DNA of 64,000 bases, taken from positions 124,001-188,000 of the forward strand of contig JARGOF010000001.1 of assembly GCA_029212415.1 (NCBI GenBank), read 5' to 3'. Shown one piece after another: positions 52,242-61,114 of this stretch. The DNA comes from Rhizobiaceae bacterium (GTDB lineage Bacteria; Pseudomonadota; Alphaproteobacteria; Rhizobiales; Rhizobiaceae). How positions within the stretch are numbered: position 1 is the first letter of the stretch; each line of letters opens with the position of its first letter. Made by a program: the position numbers and the translations under genes. Under the pieces are notes generated by a model that saw only the letters and a program-made list of their open reading frames with translations, was not told the origin of the DNA and did no database searches.

Positions 52242-52556
52242 ATGCTCCGGCACTGCGTATTTTTGAATTTCGATGCCGCGCACTCGGGCGATGCGCGGAT
52301 GAAGATATTGGCTGAACTCGGTGCGCTGGTGAAGGAGGTCGATGGCATGGTCGGCTTCGAATATGGACCCAACCTGGATTTCGAGCATAAATCGCCGAAT
52401 TACCGCGAGGGTTTCATCGCAAGTTTTCGCGATCATGCTGCGCTATCAGCCTATGCAGAGCATCCGGTTCACCAGGCGCTGGGTGCCCGGTTGGCAGAAA
52501 TGTGCGTTGGCGGCTTTGAGGGGATCATTGTATTCGATCTGGACGTGGCTGACTGA
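52242..52556 (+). CDS. Dabb (stress-responsive A/B barrel) domain protein
   Basis: A 104-residue single-domain protein with the Dabb pattern: N-terminal strand LRHCVFLNF, a helix, GMVGFEYGPN, EGFIASFRDHAALSAYAEHPVHQAL and a final FEGIIVFDLD. These ferredoxin-like dimers have diverse or unknown roles. It follows the glycerate kinase by 23 bp on the same strand and is probably co-transcribed. It converges on mgdD with a 3-bp gap. Function unknown. Confidence 0.85.
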   Translation: MLRHCVFLNFDAAHSGDARMKILAELGALVKEVDGMVGFEYGPNLDFEHKSPNYREGFIASFRDHAALSAYAEHPVHQALGARLAEMCVGGFEGIIVFDLDVAD

Positions 52557-52559
52557 AAT

Positions 52560-53132
52560 TTACAGCGCACTGGCGGCTGCAGTCACCAGCGCGTGGTGCA
52601 GGGAACCGGCGGACGAGCGGGCACCCAATATCGTGTAGCGGCTGCCTGCGTCCCGGCAGATCACAAAGACCCCCAGATGTTCCATCACCGTGCGCACGGC
52701 GGAACCCGTCGGCATCTTTTCGAAATCCACCATGCAAAGCCGTTCAAGCAGTTTCAAGGCACCGCTGCCAGTCAGCTCAAAACAAGCCCAGGCACCGGAT
52801 TGCTCGGTAATCGAGGCCGTGTCGGCGAAGGTCGCTTTGAGGATCGCGGCAATGTCCTCGTATTTGTCCAGCCTTGTTTCAACAAACCATTGGTCCGGCC
52901 CGGTCCAGAACAGTGAGAATTCCTTGCCCTCCACAAGTCCCGATGGGCCGGGGAGCGCGGAGCCAAACAGTTCTTTGGCCGCGGCGGCAAAGGCTTTCTC
53001 TTGCCCTTTGCGGCAGGCCAGAGAGGCCATATGGGGCGTATCGTTCAAGGCGATTGTCAATCCATCGAACTGGCTGTCGCCGGTGGATCCATCAGGCAAT
53101 GATGGTGTCGGGGTCAATCCATGTTCAGCCAC
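52560..53132 (-). CDS. mgdD: N-methylglutamate dehydrogenase subunit D (sarcosine oxidase gamma-like)
   Basis: A 190-residue homologue of the gamma subunit of heterotetrameric sarcosine oxidase, here the last gene of the mgs-gmaS-mgd operon. The GTG start gives MAEHGLTPTP, is preceded by GGGGAG at 7 nt and overlaps the end of mgdC by 8 bp. The C-terminal part (CMVDFEKMPTGSAVRTVM, SYTI-like RYTILGARSS) resembles the folate-binding fold seen in the alpha subunit. It is structural in the complex that converts N-methylglutamate to glutamate and a one-carbon unit. A sarcosine role is the alternative, judged less likely from the context. Confidence 0.85.
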   Translation of the reverse strand: MAEHGLTPTPSLPDGSTGDSQFDGLTIALNDTPHMASLACRKGQEKAFAAAAKELFGSALPGPSGLVEGKEFSLFWTGPDQWFVETRLDKYEDIAAILKATFADTASITEQSGAWACFELTGSGALKLLERLCMVDFEKMPTGSAVRTVMEHLGVFVICRDAGSRYTILGARSSAGSLHHALVTAAASAL

Positions 53133-56079
53133 GAAGACGCTCCCCTTGCGGATCAATGAAATGCGGACTGACAACCTCTACGGCGACCGAATCACCGCCA
53201 AGTGGATTGACCGCACGCAGGGTTTCGCCGAGGCGATTGCCGCCGTCTTTGAGGAAGCCAAGACCGATGGCATGGCCCAGATTGGGTGAATAGGCGACCG
53301 ATGTCATATAGCCCTCGTCATGGGTGGCGGCCTCGGGGTTGGTTCCTGCAATGAAATGCGCACCGGCTTTCAGGGGATCCTGATTGTTCAGCGGGCGAAA
53401 ACCCACCAGTCGCAAGGCGTCTTCACGCATCAGGCCCTCACGACGCGACAGGACGGCGCCGATAGAATCCTTGGTCTGGGATACCATGCGGCCCATGCCC
53501 AGATTGTGCGCCGTTGTGGTGCCGTTCAATTCGTTGCCGGCGGCATGTCCCTTTTCTATGCGCATCACCCCCAATGCCTCTGTGCCATAGGGCGTGACAT
53601 CAAACTCTTTGCCCGCCTCCATCAACTGGCGGATCAGTGCATCGCCGTAGCGTGTCGGCACGGCAATCTCGAAAGCCAGTTCGCCGGAAAAGGAGATGCG
53701 GAACAGCCGGGCGCGCAATCCGCCGCAGATCGTAATCTCACCGCATCCCATGAAAGGAAAGGCGTCGTTTGAAATGTCGAAGGCGGGATCAACCAGTTTT
53801 TGCAACAGCTTGCGGGCATTGGGCCCGGCAACGGCATATTGCGCCCAGGCTTCCGTCGTGGAGATAAGTTGCACATCCAGATCCGGCCACAGGCACTGAC
53901 GGCAAAATTCAAGATGGCGGTAGACGGCAACAGCGTTGACGGTGGTTGTGGTCATCACGAAATGTGTTTCGGCAAGTCGAGCGGTCGTGCCGTCATCCAT
54001 CACCATGCCGTCTTCGCGCAGCATCAACCCGTAGCGGGCCTTGCCAACGGCAAGTTTGGCAAATCCGTTGCAGTAGACCCGGTTGATGAATGTGGCAGCA
54101 TCGCTTCCCTGGATATCGATTTTACCCAATGTCGTGACATCGCATATGCCGACAGATCCTCGGGTGGCCAGGACTTCGCGGTCGACGCTTTCACGCCAAT
54201 GGGTCTCGCCGGGCCGGGGAAACCATTGCGCCCGCAACCACATGCCGGTTTCGACAAAACTTGCGCCCTGTTCCTGAGCCCATTTGTGCGAGGGTGTCAG
54301 GCGGGTCGGGCGAAAATGCCCGTCCGTGGACCTGCCGGCCATGACGCCGATGGAGACCGGTGTATAGGGCGGACGATAAATCGTCGTGCCTGTTTGCGGT
54401 ATTGATTGCCCACTCAGTTCGGCCATGATGGCCAGGGCCGATATATTCGATGTTTTGCCCTGATCGGTCGCCATCCCCATCGTCGTGTAACGTTTGAGGT
54501 GTTCGACGGAACGGAAATTTTCCTGATGGGCCTGTTTGACATCCTTGACCGTCACGTCGTTCTGCAGGTCCAGCCAGGCACGCGCCTTGCCCGAGGGGAC
54601 GTGCCAGAATGGCGACAGGCGAAACTCGGCGTCCTCGGCCTGTGGCAGTTCGGGTCTGCTGGCTGCGAAGCCCAGGTCATTCAACAGGATGAGTGCCTGT
54701 TGCGCGCCACCCTCCAGAGCGGCTGCGGTGCTCATCTGGCCGTTTGCAGCACCGGCGACCGTCAAGCCGGGCGGGCATTCGCCCGGCACAAAGGAAGCTA
54801 TGGCATCGTTCCAGACGGGGCGGCCACGCTGGTGACCGGTCAGATGCACATTGGGATTCCAGCCGCCGGACACGCCCAAGGTCGTGCAGGCAATTGTCTG
54901 CATCTGCCCGTCGGACCGCCTGACAACTATGCTTTCCAGGCCCAGCCGTCCCTTGGTGTCGACAATCCGGGCGCCGAACATATGGTTGGTGCCCTCAATT
55001 CTTGTGCCTTGCGACCGCGTGTCGATGATGGCTGCAACAGCAACGCCCTTTGCCATGAGGTCGGATGCGGTGCGCAATCCGTCATCATTGTTGGTGAAGA
55101 TCGCCGCTGTTTTTCCGGGCGTGACTGCCCAGCGATTGACATAGGCCCGCAGCGCCCCCGCCAGAAGGATGCCGGGCCGGTCATTGTTGCCAAAGGCAAT
55201 GGGGCGTTCCGTGGCCCCGGCGCACAGGAGGGTGCGTTTGGCATAGATCCGCCAGAGGATCTGCCGCGGCTTGCCGGGCAGGGGGGCGAGCAGATGGTCC
55301 GAAACCCGCTCGACAGCGCCACATATGCCGTGGTCAAAGGCGCCGATAATGGTGGTGCGGGGCATGATGCGCACATTGGGCATGGCCTCGAGTTCAGCCA
55401 GGGTCGCCGCCACCCAATGCGGGCCGTCGCTGTCTCCAAGGCTGAATGTTTCAGCGTTGAGACGGCCCCCGAGCGCAAAATCCTCGTCTGCCAGGATAAT
55501 CCGTGCGCCTGCCCGTCCGGCTGTCAGTGCGGCGGCAAGACCGGCCGGGCCGGAGCCGACAATCAGCAGATCGCAATGCAAAAAGCCCTTGTCATAGGCG
55601 TCCGGGTCGGGCTGCATCGACAGGCGGCCCAGACCGGCTGCACGCCGGATGATCGGCTCGTAGACTTTTTCCCAGAAGGCTTTCGGCCACATGAAGGTCT
55701 TGTAGTAGAAACCGGCGGTCAGAAAGGGCGCGAACAGATCATTGATGCCCATGGCGTCAAAAGCCAGCGAGGGCCAGCGATTCTGGCTCTGCGCCTCAAG
55801 CCCGTCAAACAATTCGGCAATGGTGGCACGCGTATTGGGCTCCCGGCGCGCGCCGCTGCGCAGTTCAACCAGAGCGTTGGGCTCCTCCGAACCGGCTGTG
55901 AATGCGCCGCGTGGACGGTGGTATTTGAAACTGCGCCCCATCAGACGCACGTTGTTGGCCAGCAGGGCAGAGGCCAGCGTGTCGCCCTGGTGTCCCGCAT
56001 AGGCCTTGCCGTCGAAGCGGAAGGTCAGCTGTTTCGAGCGGTCGATCTGGCCACCTGCCAGGCGGTTTGGCTGATTCAT
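53125..56079 (-). CDS. mgdC: N-methylglutamate dehydrogenase subunit C (sarcosine oxidase alpha-like)
   Basis: 984 residues, the usual size of sarcosine oxidase alpha and MgdC. The N-terminal ferredoxin-like domain (about 15-95, with RPRGAFTAGSEEPNALVEL) is followed by an NAD-binding flavoprotein core (CDLLIVGSGPAGLAAALTAG, about 170-190) and a C-terminal GcvT-like tetrahydrofolate domain (about 600-960, with VGICDVTTLGKIDIQG). It would pass the methyl-derived carbon to tetrahydrofolate as methylene-THF. The ATG overlaps the mgdB stop by 4 bp. It is assigned to N-methylglutamate because gmaS and mgsABC are in the same operon. Confidence 0.87.
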   Translation of the reverse strand: MNQPNRLAGGQIDRSKQLTFRFDGKAYAGHQGDTLASALLANNVRLMGRSFKYHRPRGAFTAGSEEPNALVELRSGARREPNTRATIAELFDGLEAQSQNRWPSLAFDAMGINDLFAPFLTAGFYYKTFMWPKAFWEKVYEPIIRRAAGLGRLSMQPDPDAYDKGFLHCDLLIVGSGPAGLAAALTAGRAGARIILADEDFALGGRLNAETFSLGDSDGPHWVAATLAELEAMPNVRIMPRTTIIGAFDHGICGAVERVSDHLLAPLPGKPRQILWRIYAKRTLLCAGATERPIAFGNNDRPGILLAGALRAYVNRWAVTPGKTAAIFTNNDDGLRTASDLMAKGVAVAAIIDTRSQGTRIEGTNHMFGARIVDTKGRLGLESIVVRRSDGQMQTIACTTLGVSGGWNPNVHLTGHQRGRPVWNDAIASFVPGECPPGLTVAGAANGQMSTAAALEGGAQQALILLNDLGFAASRPELPQAEDAEFRLSPFWHVPSGKARAWLDLQNDVTVKDVKQAHQENFRSVEHLKRYTTMGMATDQGKTSNISALAIMAELSGQSIPQTGTTIYRPPYTPVSIGVMAGRSTDGHFRPTRLTPSHKWAQEQGASFVETGMWLRAQWFPRPGETHWRESVDREVLATRGSVGICDVTTLGKIDIQGSDAATFINRVYCNGFAKLAVGKARYGLMLREDGMVMDDGTTARLAETHFVMTTTTVNAVAVYRHLEFCRQCLWPDLDVQLISTTEAWAQYAVAGPNARKLLQKLVDPAFDISNDAFPFMGCGEITICGGLRARLFRISFSGELAFEIAVPTRYGDALIRQLMEAGKEFDVTPYGTEALGVMRIEKGHAAGNELNGTTTAHNLGMGRMVSQTKDSIGAVLSRREGLMREDALRLVGFRPLNNQDPLKAGAHFIAGTNPEAATHDEGYMTSVAYSPNLGHAIGLGFLKDGGNRLGETLRAVNPLGGDSVAVEVVSPHFIDPQGERLRG

Positions 56080-56363
56080 CGGCTGCGTCCTGCCAATCGC
56101 GCCACATGGCTGGCAAATTCAACCCGGGTTATTTCATGGGTCAGCGTGTTGCGGGTTACCACCAGCCAGGACCGGTCGCCCTGTTCGTGGAACCAGAGTT
56201 CGCGGTGCAGACCGGCGGGATTGTCGCGCAGATAGGCATAGCCATAGTATTGTTCATTGGCATCCTCGGCGCTCCAGTCCGGGCGATCAATCAGGCTTGC
56301 ATCGCCGAGGTAGGTGAATTCCTGTGCATCGCGGGGGCCGAGCAGCGGATGATTGATGATCAT
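56076..56363 (-). CDS. mgdB: N-methylglutamate dehydrogenase subunit B (sarcosine oxidase delta-like), zinc site altered
   Basis: A 95-residue delta-type subunit (GPRDAQEFTYLGDA; DNPAGLHRELWFHEQGD). The start MIINHP follows GAGGAAGG and sits 13 bp after mgdA. In sarcosine oxidase delta a zinc ion is held by CPxC near the N terminus and by a His and Cys in W-x-H-x3-C. Here the CPxC position reads HPLL and the second pair reads H59-x3-D63, so only His59 remains. Either the subunit has lost zinc or the metal site has changed. The stop overlaps the mgdC start. Confidence 0.85.
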   Translation of the reverse strand: MIINHPLLGPRDAQEFTYLGDASLIDRPDWSAEDANEQYYGYAYLRDNPAGLHRELWFHEQGDRSWLVVTRNTLTHEITRVEFASHVARLAGRSR

Positions 56364-56376
56364 GTGCGGACCTTCC

Positions 56377-57627
56377 TCAATGCAGGTTGGGCTGTGCGCC
56401 CACGCCTTTTTCATCGATCATCAGTCCCTTGCGGAACCGGTCGAAACGATAGGCTGTGGCGGTTTCATGCGGCGTGTCGGTTGCCAGGAGATGGGCAAAG
56501 CACCAGCCGCTCGCCGGGGTGGCCTTGAAGCCGCCGTAACACCAGCCACCGTTGAAATAGAGACCCTCGATATCGGTCTTGTCGATGATCGGAGAGCCAT
56601 CCATCGACATGTCCATGATGCCGCCCCACATGCGCAAAAGCCGGGCGCGCCCGATCATCGGCATCAGCGCCATGCCGCTTTCGCAGACATCTTCGACCGT
56701 CGGCAGATTGCCGCGCTGCGCATAGGAATTGTATCCATCGATATCGCCGCCAAAGACCAGACCGCCCTTGTCCGACTGGCTGACATAGAAATGCCCCGCA
56801 CCGAAGGTGATGACGCCCTTGATGGTCGGTTTCAATCCCTCGGATACGAAGGCCTGCAGGACGTGACTTTCGATCGGCAGCCTCTGGTCGGCTTTTGCCA
56901 TCAGGGCACCGGAGGACCCGGCCACTGCGCAGCCAATTTTGTTGGCGCCGATATAGCCGCGGGTGGTCTCGACCCCCTGGACCTTGCCATTGGTCATGCG
57001 AAAGCCGGTGACCTCGCAATTCTGGATAATATCGACGCCGCGCGTATCGGCCCCTCGGGCATAGCCCCAGGCAACCGCATCATGGCGCACGGTGCCGCCG
57101 CGGCGCTGCAGCAGGCCACCCTTGATGGGGAAGCGGGCATTGTTGAAGTTGAGGTATGGAACCATCTCTCGCACCTGTGCAGCGTCCAGCAATTGCGCAT
57201 CGGCACCGTTCAGATGCATGGCATTGCCGCGCCGTGTGAAGGCGTCACGCTGTGCGTCGGAATGCATCAGGTTGAGAACACCGCGCTGGCTGACCATGGC
57301 ATTGTAGTTGAAATCCTGTTCAAGACCTTCCCACAGCTTCAGCGAGAATTCATAGAAGGGTTCATTGCCATCAAGCAGGTAATTGGAGCGGATGATCGTG
57401 GTGTTGCGGCCCACATTGCCGCCGCCGATCCAGCCCTTTTCCAGCACTGCGATGCGGCTTTTGCCGAATTCCCGCGCCAGGTAATAGGCGGTCGCAAGCC
57501 CATGACCACCACCACCGATGATGACGAAATCATAGTGGGGTTTGGGCTCGGGGTTGCGCCAGGCTGGCTGCCAGCCGCGGTTGCCGGTGAGCGCCTCTTT
57601 GATGATCCTGAAGCCGGAATAGCGCAT
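56377..57627 (-). CDS. mgdA: N-methylglutamate dehydrogenase subunit A (sarcosine oxidase beta-like)
   Basis: A 416-residue flavoprotein: FAD motif DFVIIGGGGHGLATAYYLA (about 33-51), then RNTTIIRSNY and GTVRHDAVAWGY, where His182 matches the residue that carries covalent FMN in sarcosine oxidase beta. The C-terminal FNGGWCYGGFKATPASG closes the FAD site. It oxidises the N-methyl group of the substrate. AGGAAA precedes the ATG. It lies 42 bp after gmaS and starts the dehydrogenase part of the operon. Names such as soxB would be usual for sarcosine; the neighbours favour N-methylglutamate. Confidence 0.88.
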   Translation of the reverse strand: MRYSGFRIIKEALTGNRGWQPAWRNPEPKPHYDFVIIGGGGHGLATAYYLAREFGKSRIAVLEKGWIGGGNVGRNTTIIRSNYLLDGNEPFYEFSLKLWEGLEQDFNYNAMVSQRGVLNLMHSDAQRDAFTRRGNAMHLNGADAQLLDAAQVREMVPYLNFNNARFPIKGGLLQRRGGTVRHDAVAWGYARGADTRGVDIIQNCEVTGFRMTNGKVQGVETTRGYIGANKIGCAVAGSSGALMAKADQRLPIESHVLQAFVSEGLKPTIKGVITFGAGHFYVSQSDKGGLVFGGDIDGYNSYAQRGNLPTVEDVCESGMALMPMIGRARLLRMWGGIMDMSMDGSPIIDKTDIEGLYFNGGWCYGGFKATPASGWCFAHLLATDTPHETATAYRFDRFRKGLMIDEKGVGAQPNLH

Positions 57628-57669
57628 CGTGTTTCCTATTGCATCACAGTGATCAGTATATGGACGCGT

Positions 57670-58977
57670 TCAGATGTCCAGCGTGTTCTCACGTTCCCAG
57701 TGGGAGAAATGCGAGACGTAGGAATTCCATTCCTGCGTTTTCAGTTTCAGAAAGGCTGCGGAGAATTCCGTGCCCATGGCCGCCTTGAGTGACAGGTCCT
57801 TGTCGTACTCCCGCAAGGCGTCGAGCAGGTTCAGCGGCAATCGGGGCGCATCGGTCACCGTGTGGCCTTCCTGATACATGTCGATATCATAACGCTTGCC
57901 GGGATCTGCGCTGGTGCGCACGCCATCAAGACCGGCGGCGATGATGACGGCTTGCAGCAGATAGGGATTGGCCGCGCCGTCGGGAAGTCTCAGTTCAAAA
58001 CGCCCCGGTCCCGGAACGCGCACCATGTGGGTGCGGTTGTTGCCGGTCCAGGTCACGGTATTGGGCGCCCATGTGGCGCCCGATATCGTGCGGGGCGCAT
58101 TGATGCGCTTGTAGGAATTGACTGTCGGATTGGTGATGGCCGCCAGCGCCGAGGCGTGTTTCATGATGCCGCCCAGAAAATGCCGGCCCTTTTCGGAAAG
58201 CCCCAGTTCCATCTTGCTGTCGGCGAAAACATTTGTCTTGCCTGCCTTGTCCCAGACCGAAATATGGGCATGACAACCATTGCCGGTCAGCCCTTCAATG
58301 GGTTTGGGCATGAAGGTTGCGCGCAGGCCGTGTTTTTCAGCCACAGATTTGACCATGAATTTGAAGAATGAATGTTTGTCCGCCGTCTGGAGGGCGCCGT
58401 CGTATTCCCAGTTCATTTCAAACTGGCCGTTTGCGTCTTCATGATCGTTCTGATAGGGACCCCAGCCAAGTTCCAGCATGCAATCACAGATTTCGGCAAT
58501 CACGTCATAGCGGCGCATGATGGCCTGCTGATCGTAACAGGGCTTGGACGCGGTATCATATTCGTCGGAAATACGTGTTCCGTCCGGTGCCAGCAGGAAG
58601 AATTCGGCCTCGATGCCGGTTTTGACATGCATTCCTTCACCGGCTGCCTCCGCGATGAGCCGGTTGAGAACATTGCGCGGAGCCTGTTGAACAGGTTCAT
58701 CCTCCATGACGCAATTGCTTGCAACCCATGCCACATCCGGTTTCCATGGAAGTTGCATCACCGAAGAAGGATCAGGCACCGCCAGCATGTCGGGATGTGC
58801 GGGTGTCATGTCCAGCCAGGTGGCGAATCCGGCAAAACCGGCGCCGTCTCTTTGCATGTCGGCAATGGCCTGGGCAGGCACAAGCTTTGCCCTTTGTCCG
58901 CCAAAAAGGTCGGTAAAGGTGAACATGAAATATTTGACACCTTTTTCCTTGGCGAAAGCTGCAAGATCCTGTGTCAT
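57670..58977 (-). CDS. gmaS: Gamma-glutamylmethylamide synthetase (glutamine synthetase type III-like)
   Basis: A 435-residue glutamine-synthetase-fold enzyme, the length expected of GmaS. N-terminal FTFTDLFGGQRAKLVP, catalytic segments HEDANGQFEMNW, NGCHAHISVWDK and NNRTHMVRVPGPGRFELRLPDGAANPYLLQA are present. It ligates methylamine to glutamate with ATP, giving gamma-glutamylmethylamide. AAGGGA lies 9 nt before the ATG. The position between mgsC and mgdA is exactly that reported for methylamine-using bacteria with the N-methylglutamate pathway. A plain glutamine synthetase is unlikely given length and context. Confidence 0.9.
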   Translation of the reverse strand: MTQDLAAFAKEKGVKYFMFTFTDLFGGQRAKLVPAQAIADMQRDGAGFAGFATWLDMTPAHPDMLAVPDPSSVMQLPWKPDVAWVASNCVMEDEPVQQAPRNVLNRLIAEAAGEGMHVKTGIEAEFFLLAPDGTRISDEYDTASKPCYDQQAIMRRYDVIAEICDCMLELGWGPYQNDHEDANGQFEMNWEYDGALQTADKHSFFKFMVKSVAEKHGLRATFMPKPIEGLTGNGCHAHISVWDKAGKTNVFADSKMELGLSEKGRHFLGGIMKHASALAAITNPTVNSYKRINAPRTISGATWAPNTVTWTGNNRTHMVRVPGPGRFELRLPDGAANPYLLQAVIIAAGLDGVRTSADPGKRYDIDMYQEGHTVTDAPRLPLNLLDALREYDKDLSLKAAMGTEFSAAFLKLKTQEWNSYVSHFSHWERENTLDI

Positions 58978-59070
58978 TTTATTGTTCCCTTCTTTTCAGC
59001 CTCCCAGCCAAACCTGTCTATTGATTGCGTCGATTGCCGCGCCCGGTCAAGTTTCGTCCTTTTCGATCCG

Positions 59071-60411
59071 CTAGAAACCCTTTGCTCCGGGCACCCAATC
59101 CGTTCCGGCCAGAGGCACCCCGGCCATTGCGGCGGCCTCGATGGTCAGAGCGCACAGATCTTCCGGCTCAAGATTATGCAGATGGTTCTTGCCGCAGGCG
59201 CGGGCAATTGTCTGCGCCTCAAGTGTCATCACATTAAGATAATTTCTCAGGCGTCGTCCCGCGGCAATCGGATCAAGTAGTGCCATGAGTTCGGGATCCT
59301 GCGTGGTGATTCCAGCCGGATCACGACCCTCTTGCCAATCATCATAGGCGCCGGCCGTGGTTCCGAGGCTGTTGTATTCGGCCTCCCAGCGGGGATCATT
59401 GTCCCCCAATGCGATCAGTGCAGCCGTTCCAATGGACACGGCGTCGGCGCCCAGAGCCAGGGCCTTGGCGACGTCTGCGCCGGTTCGAATGCCGCCGGAA
59501 ATGACCAGTTGGACTTCGCGGTGCATCCCCATATCCTGCAGGGCCTGCACGGCTGGACGTATGCAGGCGAGAGTCGGCTGGCCGACGTTTTCAATGAAGA
59601 CATCCTGGGTGGCTGCCGTTCCACCCTGCATCCCGTCGAGTACGATGACGTCGGCACCGGCCTTGATGGCAAGGGTCGTGTCAAAATAGGGCCTTGCACC
59701 GCCAATCTTGATGTAGATCGGCTTTTCCCAATTGGTGATTTCACGCAACTCAAGGATCTTGATTTCCAGATCGTCCGGTCCGGTCCAGTCGGGGTGACGA
59801 CAGGCAGAGCGCTGGTCGATGCCCTTGGGAAGATTGCGCATCTCCGCCACACGATCTGAAATCTTCTGTCCGAGCAGCATGCCGCCGCCGCCGGGTTTCG
59901 CACCTTGACCCACCACGATTTCGATCGCGTCGCAGCGGCGCAGGTCATCGGGGTTCATGCCATAACGCGAGGGCAGATACTGATAGACGAGCTTTTTGGA
60001 ATGACCGCGTTCCTCTTCGGTCATGCCACCATCACCGGTGGTGGTCGATGTGCCTGCAGCGGTTGCGCCACGGCCAAGGGCTTCCTTGGCGGGGCCGGAA
60101 AGCGCGCCAAAACTCATTCCCGCAATGGTGATCGGGATATCAAGTTCGATCGGTTTTTTGGCAAAACGGGTGCCGAGCGTCACCCGGGTGTCGCATTTTT
60201 CGCGGTATCCTTCGAGCGGATAGCGTGAGATGGACGCGCCGAGAAACAAAAGGTCATCAAAATGCGGCACACGGCGTTTGGCCCCGCCTCCGCGTATGTC
60301 GTAAATGCCGGTGGCCGCCGCCCGCCTGATGTCCGAATTGACATCGTCGCTGAACGTCCATGATTTGCGCGGCGTAGTTGGAGGCGGCGCTTTGGTTGAG
60401 AAGTCGTCCAT
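59071..60411 (-). CDS. mgsC: N-methylglutamate synthase subunit C (FMN glutamate synthase-like), without Fe-S cysteines
   Basis: A 446-residue homologue of the FMN domain of glutamate synthase: ITIAGMSFGALSGPAKEALGRGA, GAKPGGGGMLLGQKIS, YIKIGGARPYFDTTLAIKAGADVIVLDGMQGGT and LVISGGIRTGADVAKALALGADAVSIGTA. In glutamate synthase the next segment holds three cysteines for a 3Fe-4S cluster; here it reads ALIALGDNDPRWEAEYN and then DPAGITTQDP, with no cysteine. With MgsA and MgsB it would transfer the methylamine of gamma-glutamylmethylamide to form N-methylglutamate. The gene is also called glxD in some rhizobia. Confidence 0.88.
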   Translation of the reverse strand: MDDFSTKAPPPTTPRKSWTFSDDVNSDIRRAAATGIYDIRGGGAKRRVPHFDDLLFLGASISRYPLEGYREKCDTRVTLGTRFAKKPIELDIPITIAGMSFGALSGPAKEALGRGATAAGTSTTTGDGGMTEEERGHSKKLVYQYLPSRYGMNPDDLRRCDAIEIVVGQGAKPGGGGMLLGQKISDRVAEMRNLPKGIDQRSACRHPDWTGPDDLEIKILELREITNWEKPIYIKIGGARPYFDTTLAIKAGADVIVLDGMQGGTAATQDVFIENVGQPTLACIRPAVQALQDMGMHREVQLVISGGIRTGADVAKALALGADAVSIGTAALIALGDNDPRWEAEYNSLGTTAGAYDDWQEGRDPAGITTQDPELMALLDPIAAGRRLRNYLNVMTLEAQTIARACGKNHLHNLEPEDLCALTIEAAAMAGVPLAGTDWVPGAKGF

Positions 60412-60419
60412 GAATCACT

Positions 60420-61109
60420 CTAGTAGTTTGACGCGTTGTCAATGTGGAAATTGTAGAGCTGCCGTGCAGAACCGTAGCGTTTGAAGTCTTCCGGTTTCGC
60501 ATCCGCGCCGGAGCGCGCCAGCAGATCTTTGAGAATGGCGATATGTTCGGGTCGCATTTCCTTTTCCATGCAGTCTGCACCCAGGCTCTTGACCTTGCCA
60601 CGCACAAAAAGCCGGGCTTCATAGAGCGAGTCGCCCAGCGCATCACCGGCATCACCCAGCACGACAAGATTGCCCGATTGTGCCATGAAGGCCGACATGT
60701 GGCCGATATTGCCATGGACGACGATGTCGATGCCCTTCATGGAAATGCCGCAGCGCGATGAGGCATTGCCCTTGATCACCAGCAATCCGCCGTGCCCGGT
60801 GGCGCCGGCATACTGGCTTGCATCGCCGTCGATGATCACGGTTCCCGACATCATGTTTTCAGCAACGCCGGGGCCAGCTGAGCCTTTCACCCGAATGGTG
60901 GCCTGCTTGTTCATCCCGGCGCAATAATACCCGGTTGATCCTTTGATCGTGACATCAATGGGGGCATCCAGGCCAACGGCAATGGCATGACTGCCTTTGG
61001 AGTTGATGACTTCCCACCCGGATACGCGCGTTGCGTCGTCGGGCTTTTGCAGTGTCGTGTTCAGTTCGCGCAGGCTCACATGGGCCATATCGATGGTCTG
61101 CAGGTTCAT
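60420..61109 (-). CDS. mgsB: N-methylglutamate synthase subunit B (GXGXG domain)
   Basis: A 229-residue protein corresponding to the C-terminal beta-helix of glutamate synthase. Repeated glycine-rich turns are visible (AGPGVAENMMSGTVIIDGDAS, GATGHGGLLVIKGNASSRC, GIDIVVHGNIGHMSAFM, GNLVVLGDAGDALGDSLYEA). It is structural and links the amidotransferase and FMN subunits. The ATG at 61109 lies 5 bp after the mgsA stop with GGGAG upstream; a TTG three codons earlier, overlapping the stop, is possible but too close to that site. Alternative name glxC. Confidence 0.88.
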   Translation of the reverse strand: MNLQTIDMAHVSLRELNTTLQKPDDATRVSGWEVINSKGSHAIAVGLDAPIDVTIKGSTGYYCAGMNKQATIRVKGSAGPGVAENMMSGTVIIDGDASQYAGATGHGGLLVIKGNASSRCGISMKGIDIVVHGNIGHMSAFMAQSGNLVVLGDAGDALGDSLYEARLFVRGKVKSLGADCMEKEMRPEHIAILKDLLARSGADAKPEDFKRYGSARQLYNFHIDNASNY

Positions 61110-61114
61110 CTGTA

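Noticed and set aside
54406-56235. A 609-codon open frame on the plus strand opposite mgdC
   Set aside because: It is antisense to a well-supported flavoprotein gene with family motifs. It is rich in Gly, Gln, Arg and His without domain resemblance and has no ribosome site. Long antisense frames are common in GC-rich coding DNA.
52560-57627. Sarcosine oxidase soxBDAG operon
   Set aside because: The four subunits are homologous to sarcosine oxidase, but gmaS and mgsABC are directly upstream in the order of the N-methylglutamate pathway, and the delta subunit lacks the usual zinc ligands. I therefore prefer mgdABCD.
56353-57792. A 479-codon open frame on the plus strand opposite mgdA
   Set aside because: Antisense to a flavoprotein gene with clear FAD and FMN motifs; no domain or ribosome site of its own.
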